From the NCBI RefSeq assembly GCF_014803895.1, contig NZ_JAAVAU010000004.1, positions 28,103 through 92,102 of the forward strand: a DNA stretch of 64,000 bases. The letters are read 5' to 3'. A program made the translations under genes and the position numbers. The notes beneath the pieces were generated by a model. That model saw only the letters and a list, made by a program, of their open reading frames with translations. It was not told where the DNA came from and made no database searches. Source of the DNA: Lactobacillus sp. GTDB taxonomy: Bacteria > Bacillota > Bacilli > Lactobacillales > Lactobacillaceae. Below are positions 39,502 to 47,606 of the stretch, piece by piece. The stretch's first letter is position 1. Each line of letters starts with the position of its first letter.

Positions 39502-39776
39502 ACAATGAAGACGAAGTAAATTTTATTCTTGAAAAAAATTTAATTGATTTTGATATAAGAATTAAGCCTGCTTCAGTGACTGCAATTGTTTGGGACGATT
39601 GGACTGAAGGATTAAGTAATGCAAGCGATATTTGCTGGTATTTGAAGAAAATGGGAATAGAAAAAAAGAAAGTTCTAGAAGAAGTTAAAAGAATAGACGA
39701 AGCGAATCAGTTTCAAAAATATCCAAGTCCTCTTAGAGAAATTCGCAGAGCAAGACAAGAAGAATATGACGTTTAG
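39486..39776 (+). CDS. Hypothetical early phage protein
   Basis: Acidic protein of 96 aa overlapping the antirepressor end in another frame; start GTG 39486 or ATG 39492, probably translated by coupling as no RBS is visible. The C-terminal part resembles phage early proteins with ASDICWYLKKMGIEKKKVLEEVKRID. I do not recognise a family. Confidence 0.65.
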   Translation: MEMDLDNEDEVNFILEKNLIDFDIRIKPASVTAIVWDDWTEGLSNASDICWYLKKMGIEKKKVLEEVKRIDEANQFQKYPSPLREIRRARQEEYDV

Positions 39777-39796
39777 TGATGTAAGAAGATAATTTT

Positions 39797-39997
39797 ATGA
39801 ATTTCAATTACGAAAAGAAGACGGTACCAAACTTAGGAAAAACAAAAGTTAAAATGTTTTTCTTCTATTGCTCTACTGATAAGCGAATTGAAGATAAGGT
39901 TAATGAATTTATTGAAGATAAGGATGTTATCGATATTAAATTCACAACTGATAACTATAGAAAAGTATTTACGGTAATGGTGATTTACAATGCTTAA
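39797..39997 (+). CDS. Hypothetical early phage protein
   Basis: Protein of 66 aa with mixed beta/alpha pattern (KVKMFFFYCSTDKRIEDKVNEFIEDKDVIDIKFTTDNY). The RBS is weak (AAGAAG). It overlaps the next gene by 8 bases. No family recognised. Confidence 0.65.
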   Translation: MNFNYEKKTVPNLGKTKVKMFFFYCSTDKRIEDKVNEFIEDKDVIDIKFTTDNYRKVFTVMVIYNA

Positions 39998-40184
39998 ATT
40001 TTACATGAAAAACGGCGCAACAATTTTTGTAAAAACTACCAACAATCAAAAATTTACATACGATGATTTAGGTGGCTTGGTGAAATTACTAGATAGTAAT
40101 GACGGTAAATTTATCACGTTTGATAATAAGCCGCCTATATCTATCAAGATTAGTGAAATAGTAGCGATTGAAGGAGGTGATTAA
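39990..40184 (+). CDS. Hypothetical early phage protein
   Basis: Protein of 64 aa: MLKFYMKNGATIFVKTTNNQKF and PISIKISEIVAIEG. Small beta-rich product, coupled to the preceding gene. No family recognised. Confidence 0.65.
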   Translation: MLKFYMKNGATIFVKTTNNQKFTYDDLGGLVKLLDSNDGKFITFDNKPPISIKISEIVAIEGGD

Positions 40185-40185
40185 A

Positions 40186-40308
40186 TTGCATGAGGAAACA
40201 AAAAAAGCCCTTGTGAGGGCTAGCAACGCTTATGACATCCACACAATTATTGTGGATGAATACGAGGCAAGCTTTCACAAGAACTTGCAAACTAAAACTC
40301 TTATGTAG
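40186..40308 (+). CDS. Small early phage ORF of 40 codons
   Basis: TTG start at 40186 behind a strong AAGGAGGTG site (40171-40179). The product starts MHEETKKALVRASNAYDIHT and ends KTLM. It lies one base after the preceding stop. The DNA also contains two inverted repeats, so part of the conservation may be for structure. Function unknown. Confidence 0.6.
   Translation: MHEETKKALVRASNAYDIHTIIVDEYEASFHKNLQTKTLM
40200..40221 (-). terminator. Leftward-facing intrinsic terminator inside the early operon
   Basis: On the minus strand AGCCCT-CACA-AGGGCT is followed by six T. The next inverted repeat CATCCACA / TGTGGATG (40236-40258, 7-nt loop) lies just to its right. Confidence 0.55.
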
Positions 40309-40322
40309 AAAGGATACCACAA

Positions 40323-40628
40323 ATGCTTACAGATAAGCAATACAAGGCGGCACTATTCAAAAGAAACCGCAAATTAATTGAAGAATATCGTGGCCAAGAT
40401 GTTTACATTTTGACTTACGATAACCAAGCACATTTTCGTGTACTAGAAGGCAAGAACGATTTTGTGAATTTTGTTACTAAATTATGTGATAAGTACATAG
40501 AGACTAAGCAATTAGATAAGTTAACCGAAATTTTAACCTATCTATTCGATCAACCGGAATTTTCGGTTGAAGACTCTTGCAAAGACTATGTATTAGAAAA
40601 TTACGATGTGGAGTACATGGGATCATGA
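40323..40628 (+). CDS. Hypothetical early phage protein
   Basis: Protein of 101 aa with GAAAGGAT-type RBS. Hydrophilic, acidic C-terminus. Overlaps the next gene by four bases (ATGA). No family recognised. Confidence 0.7.
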   Translation: MLTDKQYKAALFKRNRKLIEEYRGQDVYILTYDNQAHFRVLEGKNDFVNFVTKLCDKYIETKQLDKLTEILTYLFDQPEFSVEDSCKDYVLENYDVEYMGS

Positions 40629-40960
40629 AAAAAGACGAATTTCAAGCAGAATTTACTTCTTGGTATGATGGGGCACTAAAAAGTGTGGAAGTCATGAAGT
40701 CAAAGCTTAAGACTCAAGCACTTAATAAAGGCACCTATCAAAAAGCAATCAATTACTTAAACAAGTTTGAAAAGCCCTTAGCTGGTCGGAGTCCAGATAA
40801 CTCACAGGAGTTGTGGGGGCTTGTAGTTCGGCAAGCGGTGAAAGAAGTTAAAGCAGATATCCGTGATTTAGCGCTTCAAAGAGAGGTGAAAGACGACCAA
40901 CTGCTTATGGATATAGATGGGGGTACGAATAATGCAAGTAATACATGCCGAGGATATTAA
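40625..40960 (+). CDS. Hypothetical early phage protein
   Basis: Protein of 111 aa from ATG 40625 (MKKDEFQAEF), mostly helical, with KSKLKTQALNKGTYQKAINYLNKF. The upstream extension of the frame lies inside the previous gene and is ignored. No family recognised. Confidence 0.7.
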   Translation: MKKDEFQAEFTSWYDGALKSVEVMKSKLKTQALNKGTYQKAINYLNKFEKPLAGRSPDNSQELWGLVVRQAVKEVKADIRDLALQREVKDDQLLMDIDGGTNNASNTCRGY

Positions 40961-41636
40961 AAAACCTAGTGCATTGCGGATTTTGTACGGCAATCCTGGA
41001 CTTGGTAAAACTTCTACAATTCAATATATGCCAGGTAAAAAGTTGGTATTTGATATTGATGGTACTAGTAGCGTTTTAAAAGGACTTCCAAATATTGATA
41101 TTGTCCAAGTAAATCCTAATTCTATTAGGGAAGAGTTGCCTAAACTCTTACAGGAAGTACAGGAAAATTACTTAGACGATTACGATAGTTTTGCACTAGA
41201 CAACATTTCAGAATTGGAAAATGCGGTTTTAACTGAATACGGTAAAAAAGGTAATAACCATGGAGTTCCTGGCATTCAGAATTATCAACAATTGCAGTTT
41301 TTTGAATTGGACTTAATCCGATATATGAAAGCCTGGAATAAGCAAGTCTTAATCACGGCTTGGGAAACTACCGATCAATATGTAGAAGAAAGTAGTGGAC
41401 AATCTTTTACTAGGTCATATCCACAGATTAGAAAACCGATTCTTATGAACGTAATGGGCTTAGCTTTACAAGTTGGGCGCTTATCAATCAACCCAAAAAG
41501 CGGTCAACGTGGTGTATGGTTAGCACCTACTAACTCGATTTTTGCTAAAAATCAGTTGGATAACCGCAAGGCATGCAAGGTAGAAGAACTATTTAAGGGA
41601 GAAAATACAGATGGAAAAGAAGCAAAAAATCATTGA
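40932..41636 (+). CDS. Sak4-like phage RecA-fold ATPase (AAA_24)
   Basis: ATPase of about 234 aa: Walker A GNPGLGKTS (near residue 22), Walker B-like DDYDSFALDNISEL, and KQVLITAWETTDQY. This matches single-strand annealing/recombination partner ATPases found in Gram-positive phage replication modules. ATG 40932 has GGGGG upstream; another ATG lies at 40917. A DUF669 protein downstream is the usual partner. Confidence 0.82.
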   Translation: MQVIHAEDIKKPSALRILYGNPGLGKTSTIQYMPGKKLVFDIDGTSSVLKGLPNIDIVQVNPNSIREELPKLLQEVQENYLDDYDSFALDNISELENAVLTEYGKKGNNHGVPGIQNYQQLQFFELDLIRYMKAWNKQVLITAWETTDQYVEESSGQSFTRSYPQIRKPILMNVMGLALQVGRLSINPKSGQRGVWLAPTNSIFAKNQLDNRKACKVEELFKGENTDGKEAKNH

Positions 41637-41877
41637 GGCTTTAGAAGAAGCTTTACAAGACATTAAAGAAAAAGAAGTTAAATCTATTGTTATGGCTTAT
41701 ATCTGTGATGATAAGGTTAATACTCTGTCATTAGGCAATGAAGTTGATTTATTTGCTTTGCCTCAATACATTATTAACAACATTCAAGACCAACGCCGTG
41801 AGTTAAAAAGTAAGGAAACTTTCAAGAAATTGTTTCTAGATTCACTTTTTGATAGCGATGGTGAAGATGATGAATAA
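41611..41877 (+). CDS. Hypothetical early phage protein (paralogue A)
   Basis: Protein of 88 aa beginning IIEALEEALQDIKEKEVKSIVMAYICDD. It overlaps the ATPase gene by 26 bases and carries its own AAGGGAG site. The N-terminal half resembles the next gene product, pointing to a tandem duplication. Function unknown. Confidence 0.68.
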   Translation: MEKKQKIIEALEEALQDIKEKEVKSIVMAYICDDKVNTLSLGNEVDLFALPQYIINNIQDQRRELKSKETFKKLFLDSLFDSDGEDDE

Positions 41878-42079
41878 ACAAGATGTGATTGAATTTTTGA
41901 AGACAGCTTTAAAAGCAGCTAAAAAGGGTGAAATTGTTTCATTTGTTGGTGCTTTCCTAGATGAAAATGATAAATTTTACGAACGAGTTAATGGCAAGTA
42001 TATTCAAAATTTAGGTCTTACTTCCAAGTTAGTTTTGGATATCCAAAAAGCTCATGAAAACAATTCAAAAGATGTATAA
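41870..42079 (+). CDS. Hypothetical early phage protein (paralogue B)
   Basis: Protein of 69 aa from ATG 41870 (MNKQDVIEFLKTALKAAKKGEIVSFVGAFLDENDK), similar in layout to the preceding product. Overlaps neighbours on both sides. Function unknown. Confidence 0.65.
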   Translation: MNKQDVIEFLKTALKAAKKGEIVSFVGAFLDENDKFYERVNGKYIQNLGLTSKLVLDIQKAHENNSKDV

Positions 42080-43391
42080 GCTATTTGACTATCAACAAAA
42101 CTTAGTAGATAGGGCAAGAAATAGCTTAGCAAGTGGTAATCGCTCGGTGCTTATCGTGAGCGCACCGGGAAGCGGTAAATCAGTAGTGATTGCTGAAATT
42201 GCACGTCTAGCCGCTTTAAAAGGCAACCAAGTATTATTTATGGTTCACCGCAAAGAATTGGTAGAACAGATTAAAAATACCTTTATAAAGCAAGGTGTGG
42301 ATTTAAGCCATACAGCCATTATGACTGTAGGCAAAATTGCAAATAGGCTAGGTAAGATAGCCAAACCTACACTAATCATTACAGATGAAACGCACCATAG
42401 CTTAGCTAAGACTTACCGCAAGATTTACGACTACTACAAGGATGTACCACGCTTAGGCTTCACTGCCACACCAGTTAGGTTAAGTGGCAAGGGGTTACAT
42501 GATGTTTATGATGACATGATTGTGGGTAAGAGTGTTAAGTGGTTGATTGAAAATGACCACCTAGCCCCTTATACCTTATATAGCTATAAAGGCTTAGACA
42601 CTAACCAACTTAAAAGGTCTTCTACAGGTGACTATACACAAAAAAGTATGGATAACATGGCAAAGCAAGTTATCTATGGTGACATTGTAGAAAATTGGAA
42701 GGATAAGGCTAAGCATCAGAAAACTATCATCTATTGCCATGCAGTGTGGTTTTCTAAAAAAGTAGCTAAAGCCTTTCAAGATGCTGGAATTAACGCAATT
42801 CATGTGGATAGTAAAACGCCTGCTGAAAAACGGGAGCAAATTATGCAAGACTTTAAAACCAGTAAGATTCAAATTTTATGTAATGTGAATTTAATTTCTG
42901 AGGGTTTTGATGTTCCTGATTGTAGTTGTGTTGTTTTACTAAGGCCTACCATGAGTTTGGTGGTGTATTTACAGCAAGCTATGCGGTGTATGAGATATCA
43001 AAAAAATAAAAATGCCATCATTATCGATCAAGTTGGGAATTGTTTCCGACATGGGTTACCAGATGATGCCCACAAGTGGACCTTACGAGATATCACTAAG
43101 CAAGCAAAACGCAAGCAATCACCAAATACTGTACATGTGCAAACATGCCCACACTGCTTTGCAGTTGTAAAAAGTGGTGTAAAGATTTGCCCTATTTGCG
43201 GGTTTGAACTTAAAGAACGAAAACAAGAAATAGAAATTAATAAAAAAGCCAAGCTTAGTAAGATTTTTAAGGTAAAACGTCCAAAACCACACTTTGAAAA
43301 CATTGATGATTTAAAAAACTATGCTAAAGAAAATCACTATAAAACTGGGTGGATTTTTTATCAAGCTAAGGCTAGAGGCTGGATTAAATAA
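42054..43391 (+). CDS. SF2 DEAD/DEAH-type DNA helicase
   Basis: Phage helicase of 445 aa. Motif I is SAPGSGKSVV, Ia MVHRKELVEQ, motif II TDETHHS (DEAD-box variant), motif III FTATPVRL, and motif VI QQAMRCMRY. A C-terminal zinc ribbon (CPHCFAVV...CPICGFE) follows. It probably unwinds DNA during phage replication. The start overlaps the preceding gene; no clear RBS, so coupling is likely. Confidence 0.92.
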   Translation: MKTIQKMYKLFDYQQNLVDRARNSLASGNRSVLIVSAPGSGKSVVIAEIARLAALKGNQVLFMVHRKELVEQIKNTFIKQGVDLSHTAIMTVGKIANRLGKIAKPTLIITDETHHSLAKTYRKIYDYYKDVPRLGFTATPVRLSGKGLHDVYDDMIVGKSVKWLIENDHLAPYTLYSYKGLDTNQLKRSSTGDYTQKSMDNMAKQVIYGDIVENWKDKAKHQKTIIYCHAVWFSKKVAKAFQDAGINAIHVDSKTPAEKREQIMQDFKTSKIQILCNVNLISEGFDVPDCSCVVLLRPTMSLVVYLQQAMRCMRYQKNKNAIIIDQVGNCFRHGLPDDAHKWTLRDITKQAKRKQSPNTVHVQTCPHCFAVVKSGVKICPICGFELKERKQEIEINKKAKLSKIFKVKRPKPHFENIDDLKNYAKENHYKTGWIFYQAKARGWIK

Positions 43392-43404
43392 AAAGGAGTA
43401 AAAA

Positions 43405-43923
43405 ATGGGTTTATTTACAGTTAAGGAAACAGAAAAGCAAGATTACAAGCCATTACCTGAAGGTAACTACGAATGTGTTATTACTAAGGCAGGCTTGGAT
43501 GCAACTAAAGGTGGTACTGAGTACATCAACATCACTTTGAAAGTTCGTAAGGACTTAGATAATGTGGATAAGCTTAAGGAAACTAATGGTAAATATCATA
43601 ATCGAAACGTTTATGTAAGTATCTATAAGCGCAGAGATACTGGCGAATACAGTGATGAAGACTTATCAAATGTCATGACTGCAGCTGGTATACCTGTAGG
43701 TACAGAAATCGCTAGTTGGGACCAATTTAGTGAGTTGCTTCAAAATAAACCAGTTCGTGCATTTGTAAAAGTTGAAGATAATACTTATCAAGGTAAAACT
43801 ACACAGCGAAACCGTGTGTGGCCTAACAACTTTTATAAAACTGATTATCCACTGCAAGAAGATCCTTTCAAGGATAGCAACATTGCAGATGTTGAAGTGA
43901 ATGATAATGACTTGCCATTCTAG
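43405..43923 (+). CDS. DUF669 family phage protein (SSB-like)
   Basis: Protein of 172 aa with LPEGNYECVITKAGL and a central OB-like pattern. The C-terminus ends DNDLPF, an acidic-hydrophobic tip like that of SSB proteins. In other Firmicutes phages DUF669 lies beside the Sak4-type ATPase and helicase, as here. AAAGGAG precedes the ATG. Confidence 0.88.
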   Translation: MGLFTVKETEKQDYKPLPEGNYECVITKAGLDATKGGTEYINITLKVRKDLDNVDKLKETNGKYHNRNVYVSIYKRRDTGEYSDEDLSNVMTAAGIPVGTEIASWDQFSELLQNKPVRAFVKVEDNTYQGKTTQRNRVWPNNFYKTDYPLQEDPFKDSNIADVEVNDNDLPF

Positions 43924-43934
43924 TAAATGGCTAG

Positions 43935-43962
43935 AAGGCACTGTAATGGTGCCTTTAATTAT
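43935..43962 (+). terminator. Weak terminator-like hairpin
   Basis: AAGGCAC / GTGCCTT stem and short TTTAATT between the DUF669 and primase genes. Confidence 0.4.
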
Positions 43963-43979
43963 GAAGTAGGAGGTTAACT

Positions 43980-46292
43980 ATGGCTTACGAAAAAATACCT
44001 ACGGAACTTAAAAATTTAAAGCAGTGGGGGAACTTCCACAAAATATGGGTTGAAGAACGCCAAAAATACACAAAAATCCCCATCAATTCCTATGATGGTT
44101 CGCCAGGTAAAAGTAATGACTCTTCCACTTGGTGCAGCTTTGATGAAGCACTAGCTGGGTTAAATAAATGGGACAATGCAGACGGTTTAGCTTTTTATTT
44201 TGCTAATGGCTATGTTGGGTTAGACATTGATCACATAGATGAAGACTTAGATAGATGGCGTAATGGTGATAGTGACCCAAGCAACTTAGTTAACAAAATC
44301 CGAACATTAACTAAAAATACTTACTTGGAAATTTCTTTATCTGGTAAAGGTATCCATGCAATTTTTAAAGGAAAAATTCCCGGTAAGCATAGAAGAAAAG
44401 GCAATTTTGAAATGTATGAAAAGGGGCGATTTTTCGCCCTAACTGGTAACACAATTCAAGAAAAGCCTGAAATAATATCACTTAATGAAACTGAAAATAA
44501 AGAACTTTATGAATTTTGCTTTGGTAAAGACAAAGTCATTCCAATAAATCCTAGTGTGGATTTAAAACCAATTGATTTAAGTGTTCCTGAAATTATTAAA
44601 AAAGCTGAAGCAAGCCGTACTGGCAAGCGCTTTGAGCTTTTTATGAAGGGTGGGTGGGAAAGCTTTTACAATAGTCAAAGCGAGGCAGATATGGCATTTG
44701 CTAATGACCTGGCATTTTGGACTGGCAAAGATTTCACTAAAATGGATACCATTTTTAGAAATTCCAGTCTTATGCGTGAAAAGTATGATACCCGCCGGGG
44801 CGAGACTACTTACGGAAAAAGCTTACTTAATAAGGCTATTGCTGAAACTCAAGAAATTTATAGTGAAGGAAAAGAAAAGCCCTATGATTTTAGCAAGTTA
44901 AAGAGTGATAAAAAGCCGACTCATTTCAGCCAAGATGATATGGGAAATGCCGAACGATTTATTAATTTGTTCGGTAAAAAGTTCAAGTATTCTTATACTG
45001 ATAAAAATTGGTTTTGCTATAACGGCAACTACTGGGAGTCTGATGAAAGTGGCCTAATTGAAAAAGCTGCAGACATGGTACCCCAGTACATGCTTAAAGA
45101 GCCTTTACCAATTGACCCTAGTTTAGACGAAAAGCAAGAACAAAAAGCTAGAGAAAAATGGGAAAAATTTATCTCTAAAACGCGTTCTAATAAGGGTAAA
45201 AAGGCAATGCTTGACGAAGTAAAACACCATGTGGCTATAAAACATGGTGAGTTTGACCGTGACAAGATGCTATTAAATACAGAATCCGGCTATGTAGATT
45301 TAACTACGGGCGAACTGAAGAATCACAATGCTAAAAAGCTGATGAGCTTGATGGCAAATAGTGAGTATACCACTTCTGCACAATGTCCGATGTGGATTAA
45401 TTTCTTAAATCAAATATTTAATGGCGATGAGGAATTGATTCATTATATGCAAAAAGTGCTGGGCTACACACTTACTGGGTCTATCGCTGAGCAGAGTATG
45501 TGGATGCTTTACGGTAATGGTCGAAATGGTAAAAGTGTCTTTTTAAGTGTCGTTCAAGCCATTATGGGCAGCTATGCCAGAACTATTAATATTGAAAATT
45601 TAATGATGAAAAGTAGCGATATTGGTAAGCCTAACCCTGAAATTGCCCGATTAGAAAGTGCTAGGGTAGCAATCACCAGTGAAGGCAATGAGGGCAATAG
45701 TTTAAATGAAGGGTTAATCAAACAGCTGACCGGTGGGGATCGCATTGTAGCACGTTTCTTGTATGGTAAAGATTTTGAATTTACCCCGCAATTTAAGATT
45801 TTAATGGCTACTAATCACTTGCCATATATCCGAGGAATCGACTTGGGTATTTGGCGCAGATTAAAAATCATCCCATTTTTAGTACAGATTTCTCTAGATC
45901 AGGTAGATAAGCACTTACTAGATAAACTTTTGAGTGAAAAAGCAGCGATTCTAAATTGGATGATTGAAGGGTGTTTAGCTTGGCAACGTGAAGGGTTAGA
46001 GCCTCCACGAGCTGTTATCGATGCAACTGAAGGCTACAAAGGAGAAATGGACGAAACTCAGCAATTTATCGATGAATGCTGTGATGTGGATGAAAATTAC
46101 TATGTCAACTCCAGCGATTTATATCGCAAGTATAAGAATTGGTGCGGTGAAAATGGCAATTACACTTTGTCACACAGAAAATTTTCGCAAAAGATGAAAG
46201 ATAAATTTGAAAGCAAGCACACTAGATTAGGTACACAATTTGTAGGATTACGTATTCATGTAGACTATCCAAAAGCTCCATGGATTAAATAG
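43980..46292 (+). CDS. Phage primase-helicase, D5/P4 family
   Basis: Protein of 770 aa. The N-terminal primase-polymerase-like part has the metal-binding VGLDIDHID (about residue 81) and GKGIHAIFKGKIPGKHR. A D5_N region leads to an SF3 helicase domain with Walker A GNGRNGKSVFL and FKILMATNHLP. The C-terminus has the winged-helix ...SDLYRKYKNWC. It would prime and unwind at the phage origin. AGGAGG before ATG 43980. A repeat element begins inside its stop codon. Confidence 0.92.
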   Translation: MAYEKIPTELKNLKQWGNFHKIWVEERQKYTKIPINSYDGSPGKSNDSSTWCSFDEALAGLNKWDNADGLAFYFANGYVGLDIDHIDEDLDRWRNGDSDPSNLVNKIRTLTKNTYLEISLSGKGIHAIFKGKIPGKHRRKGNFEMYEKGRFFALTGNTIQEKPEIISLNETENKELYEFCFGKDKVIPINPSVDLKPIDLSVPEIIKKAEASRTGKRFELFMKGGWESFYNSQSEADMAFANDLAFWTGKDFTKMDTIFRNSSLMREKYDTRRGETTYGKSLLNKAIAETQEIYSEGKEKPYDFSKLKSDKKPTHFSQDDMGNAERFINLFGKKFKYSYTDKNWFCYNGNYWESDESGLIEKAADMVPQYMLKEPLPIDPSLDEKQEQKAREKWEKFISKTRSNKGKKAMLDEVKHHVAIKHGEFDRDKMLLNTESGYVDLTTGELKNHNAKKLMSLMANSEYTTSAQCPMWINFLNQIFNGDEELIHYMQKVLGYTLTGSIAEQSMWMLYGNGRNGKSVFLSVVQAIMGSYARTINIENLMMKSSDIGKPNPEIARLESARVAITSEGNEGNSLNEGLIKQLTGGDRIVARFLYGKDFEFTPQFKILMATNHLPYIRGIDLGIWRRLKIIPFLVQISLDQVDKHLLDKLLSEKAAILNWMIEGCLAWQREGLEPPRAVIDATEGYKGEMDETQQFIDECCDVDENYYVNSSDLYRKYKNWCGENGNYTLSHRKFSQKMKDKFESKHTRLGTQFVGLRIHVDYPKAPWIK

Positions 46293-46608
46293 TGACAAGA
46301 ATGTGATGGTTAGTGACAAGAATGTGATGGTTAGTGTAATACTTAAAAATACTGATATAACAGTATTTGAGCCATTAATAACATACGTAATGACACTTCT
46401 TTTTTTAAATCTACCTCTCTATATACTCTTTTTTTCTTTTTATTTATATATTTATTAAAAGAAAAGTATCACAAATGGTATAAAAGTTAGATTAAACCGT
46501 TGGGAGAGTAAGAAAGGAAAGTGTCACAAATAGCATCACAAAATGTCACAATAGTGTCACACATTCCGTCACATGCCAACAGATTGTAAGACTTATGAAG
46601 TGTCACAT
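46291..46608. repeat. Phased inverted-arm element 2 (possible replication or control site)
   Basis: Left arm: GTGA at 46292, 46303, 46313, 46324 and GTGT at 46334, spacing 11-10-11-10. It contains a tandem 21-bp repeat (AGTGACAAGAATGTGATGGTT). Core: pyrimidine-rich, then TTTATATATTTAT near 46441. Right arm: TCACA at 46524, 46536, 46546, 46557 and 46569, with further copies at 46469 and 46603. The motifs are inverted between arms. No ORF is supported in these 330 bases. It lies directly after the primase-helicase gene and before the RHH-like gene. Confidence 0.75.
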
Positions 46609-46624
46609 AGGAGGTATACCAATT

Positions 46625-46933
46625 ATGGACGTTAAAGACAATGAAAAACTTAAATATGAACTTAAGAAAACGATTTTAAATTCCACACCACTTCAATCTC
46701 TAAGTGTGGAAGCAATGGATTTGGATTTATTAATCGCAGGTGATGGCGAAGTAAAAGGGAAGTTGCGTTTTGCTGGTCATAGTGACGAAACGAGCGTGTA
46801 TAAGATAAAGCCAACTATTCATATCCCTAAACGAGTAATGAACTACATTTTGGCTGATGTATCTAAGCAGCACTTAAGTAGCGTGGGCAAAGTCATTGAG
46901 CAAGCTTTAATTGAGTATTACGAGGGAGCTTAG
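46625..46933 (+). CDS. Ribbon-helix-helix-like DNA-binding protein
   Basis: Protein of 102 aa from ATG 46625 with AGGAGGT 8 nt upstream. The last ~42 residues (KPTIHIPKRVMNYILADVSK...KVIEQALIEYYEG) follow the CopG/Arc pattern: one beta strand, then two helices with conserved Gly at the turn. The N-terminal ~60 residues are unassigned. The gene starts 18 bases after the last TCACA site of element 2. I infer that it binds that element. The family call rests on pattern only. Confidence 0.6.
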   Translation: MDVKDNEKLKYELKKTILNSTPLQSLSVEAMDLDLLIAGDGEVKGKLRFAGHSDETSVYKIKPTIHIPKRVMNYILADVSKQHLSSVGKVIEQALIEYYEGA

Positions 46934-46935
46934 GG

Positions 46936-47220
46936 ATGAATCGAATAAAAGAATTACGAAAAAAAGAAAATCTTACCTTAAAAGCGCTTGGTGAAGCCTT
47001 AAAAATGCGTGATAACACACTAAGTCGATACGAAAATGAAAAACGAATTCCTAAGTCAGAAACGTGGCAAGCATTAGCAGACTTCTTTAATGTATCCGTT
47101 GCTTATTTGCAAGGATTTTACCATTGCGCCTGCTGTAATAAAGATTTTTCATTGCTTGAAAAAGAAATTCCAAGTTTTTGCCCATGGTGCAGCGCAACTT
47201 ATGACGATGTGAAGTTTTAA
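46936..47220 (+). CDS. XRE helix-turn-helix protein with C-terminal zinc ribbon
   Basis: Protein of 94 aa. An HTH_3 domain (IKELRKKENLTLKALGEALKMRDNTLSRYENEKRIPKSETW) fills residues 3-60. A zinc ribbon with CACC and CPWC pairs fills residues 69-90. The metal-binding tail on a phage XRE regulator is uncommon. GAGGGAG precedes ATG 46936, two bases after the RHH-like gene. Regulatory target unknown. Confidence 0.78.
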   Translation: MNRIKELRKKENLTLKALGEALKMRDNTLSRYENEKRIPKSETWQALADFFNVSVAYLQGFYHCACCNKDFSLLEKEIPSFCPWCSATYDDVKF

Positions 47221-47240
47221 CCATGCATTTGGAGATGTTA

Positions 47241-47606
47241 ATGATGACTGAAAGCGAACATGATATTCAATCAAAAATCCAAATTGCTTTATCTACTAGC
47301 AGTTGCACAGTCTTTCGCATAAATGTGGGCAAATGGTACACAATTGATAAGCGCTGGGTCACAACAGGTGTGCCAAATGGGTACTTTGACTTAAGTGGTT
47401 TTCGTTGGTCAGATGGTAAAGCTTTTTTTATTGAAGTAAAGCGACCAGGAGGACGGATACGACCAGATCAGATAAGCTTTCACAAAATGTTGACGAGGCA
47501 CCACATTATCCACGGCATTGCTAGAAGCACAGATGACGCATTAAAGATTGTTAAAAATAAGTTAGTTGGTTTTGGTTTTCCAGATTATAAGGGTGAGCAT
47601 GAATGA
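47241..47606 (+). CDS. VRR-NUC domain nuclease
   Basis: Protein of about 121 aa of the PD-(D/E)XK type: SEHDIQSKIQIAL, VPNGYFDLSGF (Asp) and FFIEVKRPGGRIRPDQ (Glu-x-Lys). VRR-NUC nucleases in phages process recombination structures. ATG 47241 is chosen with GGAG 6 nt upstream; ATG 47223 and 47244 are alternatives. It overlaps the next gene by four bases. Confidence 0.85.
   Translation: MMTESEHDIQSKIQIALSTSSCTVFRINVGKWYTIDKRWVTTGVPNGYFDLSGFRWSDGKAFFIEVKRPGGRIRPDQISFHKMLTRHHIIHGIARSTDDALKIVKNKLVGFGFPDYKGEHE

Noticed and set aside
46291..46340. Tandem repeats as a CRISPR array
   Set aside because: The 21-bp unit occurs only twice, without unique spacers of constant length, and no cas genes are near.
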